Source: Candidatus Corynebacterium gallistercoris (GTDB lineage Bacteria > Actinomycetota > Actinomycetes > Mycobacteriales > Mycobacteriaceae). From it: a stretch of DNA of 32,661 bases. Of this stretch, positions 30,683-32,661 are shown piece by piece (the stretch's first letter is position 1; every line of letters starts with the position of its first letter). The notes under the pieces were generated by a model. The model was not told where the DNA came from, ran no database searches, and was given only the letters and a program-made list of their open reading frames with translations. The DNA is taken from positions 1-32,661 of the forward strand of contig DXFZ01000091.1 of NCBI GenBank assembly GCA_019114175.1. The letters run 5' to 3'. A program made the position numbers and the translations under genes.

Positions 30683-31312
30683 CTACCGTTCCTTCTCCAC
30701 GACCTTGTAATAGATCAGCCCACCGGTCTCATGCAGAATGCTGTTCACCTGCGCACTCCTCGTTGCCACGCTGGGTCCCTGGCGCGTGGGCGACCCCCAC
30801 GCCTCCATCCCCTGGTCCTCCACCATCTCCGTGGCGCGCAGGCTGTGGCTGGGGTCCGTCACCACCACGGAGCTCCCCCACCCGTACTCCGGCGCCAGCG
30901 AGGCAAATGCCTGCGCGGAGGTTAGCGTATCCACGCCCTCGTTGATCTCCACCACGGCCTCGGCGGGGATCCCCAGGCTATCGACCAGGTAGTTCTTCCC
31001 CGCCTGGGCTTCCGTGTACCGGTCGCCTTCCGCCTTGCCTCCCACGGTCACAATGGTGGGCGCCACGCCCTCGTTGTAGAGGTCTGCCGCGTGGTTGAGC
31101 CGGGAGGCCAGCCAGTTGCTGGGCACTCCATCGTATTGCGCCGCCCCGAGCACGAAGATCGTATCCGCCGGCGCGCGGTCATCTGACCTGGCGAAATACC
31201 ACACGTGCGCGGCCGTGGCCGCGACGAACAGCGCGCAGACCAGCACTGTGCCGAAGACGATGTACAGCAGCGATGCTAGGATCCGTCCAATGCCGTGGGT
31301 GATTGTGCGCAT
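30683..31312 (-). CDS. YdcF/SanA-family (DUF218) membrane protein
   Basis: A 209-residue protein with one N-terminal helix (about 9-34) and a DUF218 domain. Motifs are DTIFVLGAAQYDGVPSNWLASRLNHAADLYNEG, TIVTVGGKAEGDRYTEA and VVVTDPSHSLRATEM. The family includes SanA and YdcF, envelope-related proteins of unsettled biochemistry. I place the start at ATG 31312-31310, because TATCGT lies seven bases before it as a -10, making a leaderless message. GTG at 31321 would add three residues. The gene leads a two-gene operon with dgt and is divergent from the TPM gene. Confidence 0.85.
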   Translation of the reverse strand: MRTITHGIGRILASLLYIVFGTVLVCALFVAATAAHVWYFARSDDRAPADTIFVLGAAQYDGVPSNWLASRLNHAADLYNEGVAPTIVTVGGKAEGDRYTEAQAGKNYLVDSLGIPAEAVVEINEGVDTLTSAQAFASLAPEYGWGSSVVVTDPSHSLRATEMVEDQGMEAWGSPTRQGPSVATRSAQVNSILHETGGLIYYKVVEKER

Positions 31313-31362
31313 GCTTTGCACGATACGCCGTGGGGCTCCATTTTTGCGTTAAGGTGGGCGGC

Positions 31363-32661
31363 ATGAACCAGAATTTTCTCCCTCGCTTTAGCGCATCGTT
31401 TGCCGTGGCAGCCCTCGCCGCGTTCAGCCCCGTTTTTGTGGGCGACGCCACCGCGGCTCAGCCCCTTCCCACCACCCACCTGGTCGCTCAAGGGGTGGCT
31501 TTGTCCTCACAGCTTGTGGATGATGCAGATGTCATCGATGACTCCAAGGAGGCGGACATCGCTTCCAAGCTGAAGGAGGGGATCTCCGAATCCCAGATGA
31601 AGGTGTACCTGGTCTACACCACAGACACCCCCTCCGGGGCGAAGGCCACAGCAGAGGAGCTGCGCACCCAGGATGGCACCGCCAACGTGGCGGTGTTCGT
31701 AGTGAACCCGGAGGCGCGCCAGCAGGGCATGGCCGTGGGTGACAGCATCAAGACCGCCGATGCCACCGACCTCGCGGAGAAGGCGAACAAGCACTACGCC
31801 GATGATGACTTCACCGCCGGAGCGGAGACCATCGCTGACGAGGTGTCCAACACGGCATCCACCGCCTCCAAGGTGTGGATGGGCGCAGGGGCGACTGCCC
31901 TGGTGGGAGGCGGTGCGGCAGCGTTCGCGTGGAGCCGTCGCAACCAAAAAAAGAATGAAGCCGAGCAGCTGGATACCGCGCGCAGCATCGCGCCGGAGGC
32001 CACGACCGACCTGGCGCAGCAGCCGATCGACGTGCTGCGGACGCTGGCGGAGGAGGAACTCCGCAGCACGGATGAATCCATCCGCAAGGGTGAGCAGGAA
32101 CTGTCCGTCGCCGAGAGCGAGTTCGGCGCGGCCCGGACCGCGGAGCTGTCCAAGGCGCTGCGGCACAGCCGCAACACGCTGAACAAGGCGTACGGCATGC
32201 ACCAGCGTGTGCGCTCCGGCATGGTCTCCGGCGACCACGAGGTGCGGGGGCTGCTGGTCGAGATCATCTCCAGCTGCGGCACGGCCGATAAGAACCTCAA
32301 CGCGCAATCCGAGAAGTTTGAGAAGCTGCGCCAGGAGCTCATCGACGCGCCGCAGCAGCTGGAGAAGCTGGTGCAGATGACGGTCTCCCTGCGCAGCAGG
32401 ATTCCGGGCGCGCAGGCGATCCTGGCGGACCTGAAATCCCGCGTAGACGATCACCTGGTGGCCTCCGTGGAGCACAACCCGGAGGTGGCTGAGTCGGAGA
32501 TTGACGAGGCGGAGAAGCACATCGCCACCGCTCGCGAACTGGTGAGCAAGCCGGCGGGTCAGCAGGGTGGCCTCGTGGACGCGCTGGGGGCCGCGCGGAT
32601 GGCGATTCAGCAGGCGGACTCCCAGCTGGTGGCCGTGGAGCACGCGGAGGAGCAGCTGCGG
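31363..32661 (+). CDS. Exported TPM-domain protein, N-terminal part
   Basis: The first 433 codons are present and the gene continues past the right edge. A signal peptide (residues 1-31) is followed by a TPM domain (about 45-160, with DDADVIDDSKEADIASKLKE and TANVAVFVVNPEA), a membrane helix at about 170-188 (VWMGAGATALVGGGAAAFAW) and a long charged helical region. Corynebacteria and mycobacteria have such TPM-domain membrane proteins (Rv2345-like); their role is unclear, with phosphatase or photosystem-repair ideas from distant relatives. ATG 31363 has AAGGTGG five bases upstream. TAAGGT seven bases upstream could instead be a -10. A dispersed motif copy (31433-31455) encodes the signal-peptidase region FVGDATAAQ. 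Confidence 0.85.
   Translation, partial: MNQNFLPRFSASFAVAALAAFSPVFVGDATAAQPLPTTHLVAQGVALSSQLVDDADVIDDSKEADIASKLKEGISESQMKVYLVYTTDTPSGAKATAEELRTQDGTANVAVFVVNPEARQQGMAVGDSIKTADATDLAEKANKHYADDDFTAGAETIADEVSNTASTASKVWMGAGATALVGGGAAAFAWSRRNQKKNEAEQLDTARSIAPEATTDLAQQPIDVLRTLAEEELRSTDESIRKGEQELSVAESEFGAARTAELSKALRHSRNTLNKAYGMHQRVRSGMVSGDHEVRGLLVEIISSCGTADKNLNAQSEKFEKLRQELIDAPQQLEKLVQMTVSLRSRIPGAQAILADLKSRVDDHLVASVEHNPEVAESEIDEAEKHIATARELVSKPAGQQGGLVDALGAARMAIQQADSQLVAVEHAEEQLR
31433..31455 (+). repeat. Dispersed motif, copy 10 (in the TPM gene)
   Basis: TTTTTGTGGGCGACGCCACC and then GCGG. Core 31441-31449. It points with the gene and encodes the end of the signal peptide, FVGDATAAQ. Confidence 0.75.

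Overview
The window is a GC-rich chromosomal segment of an actinobacterium, almost certainly a Corynebacterium. The grounds are the close protein resemblance of AceE, GlnA2 and DnaG to corynebacterial forms as I remember them, mycothiol-type formaldehyde detoxification, a cutinase-family exported hydrolase, and a gene order (glnE-glnA2-panB, RNase HI/phosphatase, zinc-ribbon, Nif3, HAD, ptpA, SURF1, DUF3052, aceE, acpM) that parallels the Rv2221c-Rv2244 stretch of Mycobacterium tuberculosis. It is mostly core genome. I see no insertion sequence, prophage or CRISPR array.

Layout. 1-2674: start of glnE and glnA2 (minus strand), divergent from panB. 2704-6352: a 56-residue protein, the RNase P RNA, and an operon nif3 > zinc-ribbon gene > RNase HI/phosphatase (minus). 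6437-7633: an operon of a HAD-family ptkA-like gene and the tyrosine phosphatase ptpA. 7645-9464 (minus): DUF3052 gene, tRNA-Val, a small membrane protein whose ATG begins on the last base of the tRNA CCA end, and SURF1. 9693-16174: aceE, a convergent alpha/beta hydrolase, an acyl carrier protein coupled to a beta-lactamase-fold hydrolase, a cupin and a cutinase-like protein. 16308-17284: tRNA-Ile2/Met(CAT), tRNA-Asn and a 534-bp non-coding stretch with a symmetric array of TTGACA boxes. 17285-22528: an exported trypsin-like protease; a copA-csoR copper operon behind a clear CsoR-type operator; and the mscR plus metallo-beta-lactamase pair for formaldehyde/mycothiol. 22762-26908: YtxH-like protein, dnaG, and a GMC (cholesterol-oxidase-like) flavoprotein. 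26945-27005: a long near-perfect palindrome. 27131-32661: exported guanyl-specific RNase, PrsW-like protease, exported protein, dgt, YdcF-like protein and the start of a TPM-domain protein.

The most unusual signal is a short dispersed DNA motif: a T-rich tract, then GGGCGACGCCACC, then a C/G-rich tail. It occurs about ten times in 32 kb, in both orientations. Nearly all copies are inside genes, in poorly conserved loops, linkers, tails or a signal peptide, and one is in the dnaG promoter region. Copies pointing with the gene read GDA(T/P) in one frame; copies pointing against it read (V/A)AS in one frame. That looks like selection for or spread of a DNA-level element rather than a protein motif, and I do not recognise it as a described element.
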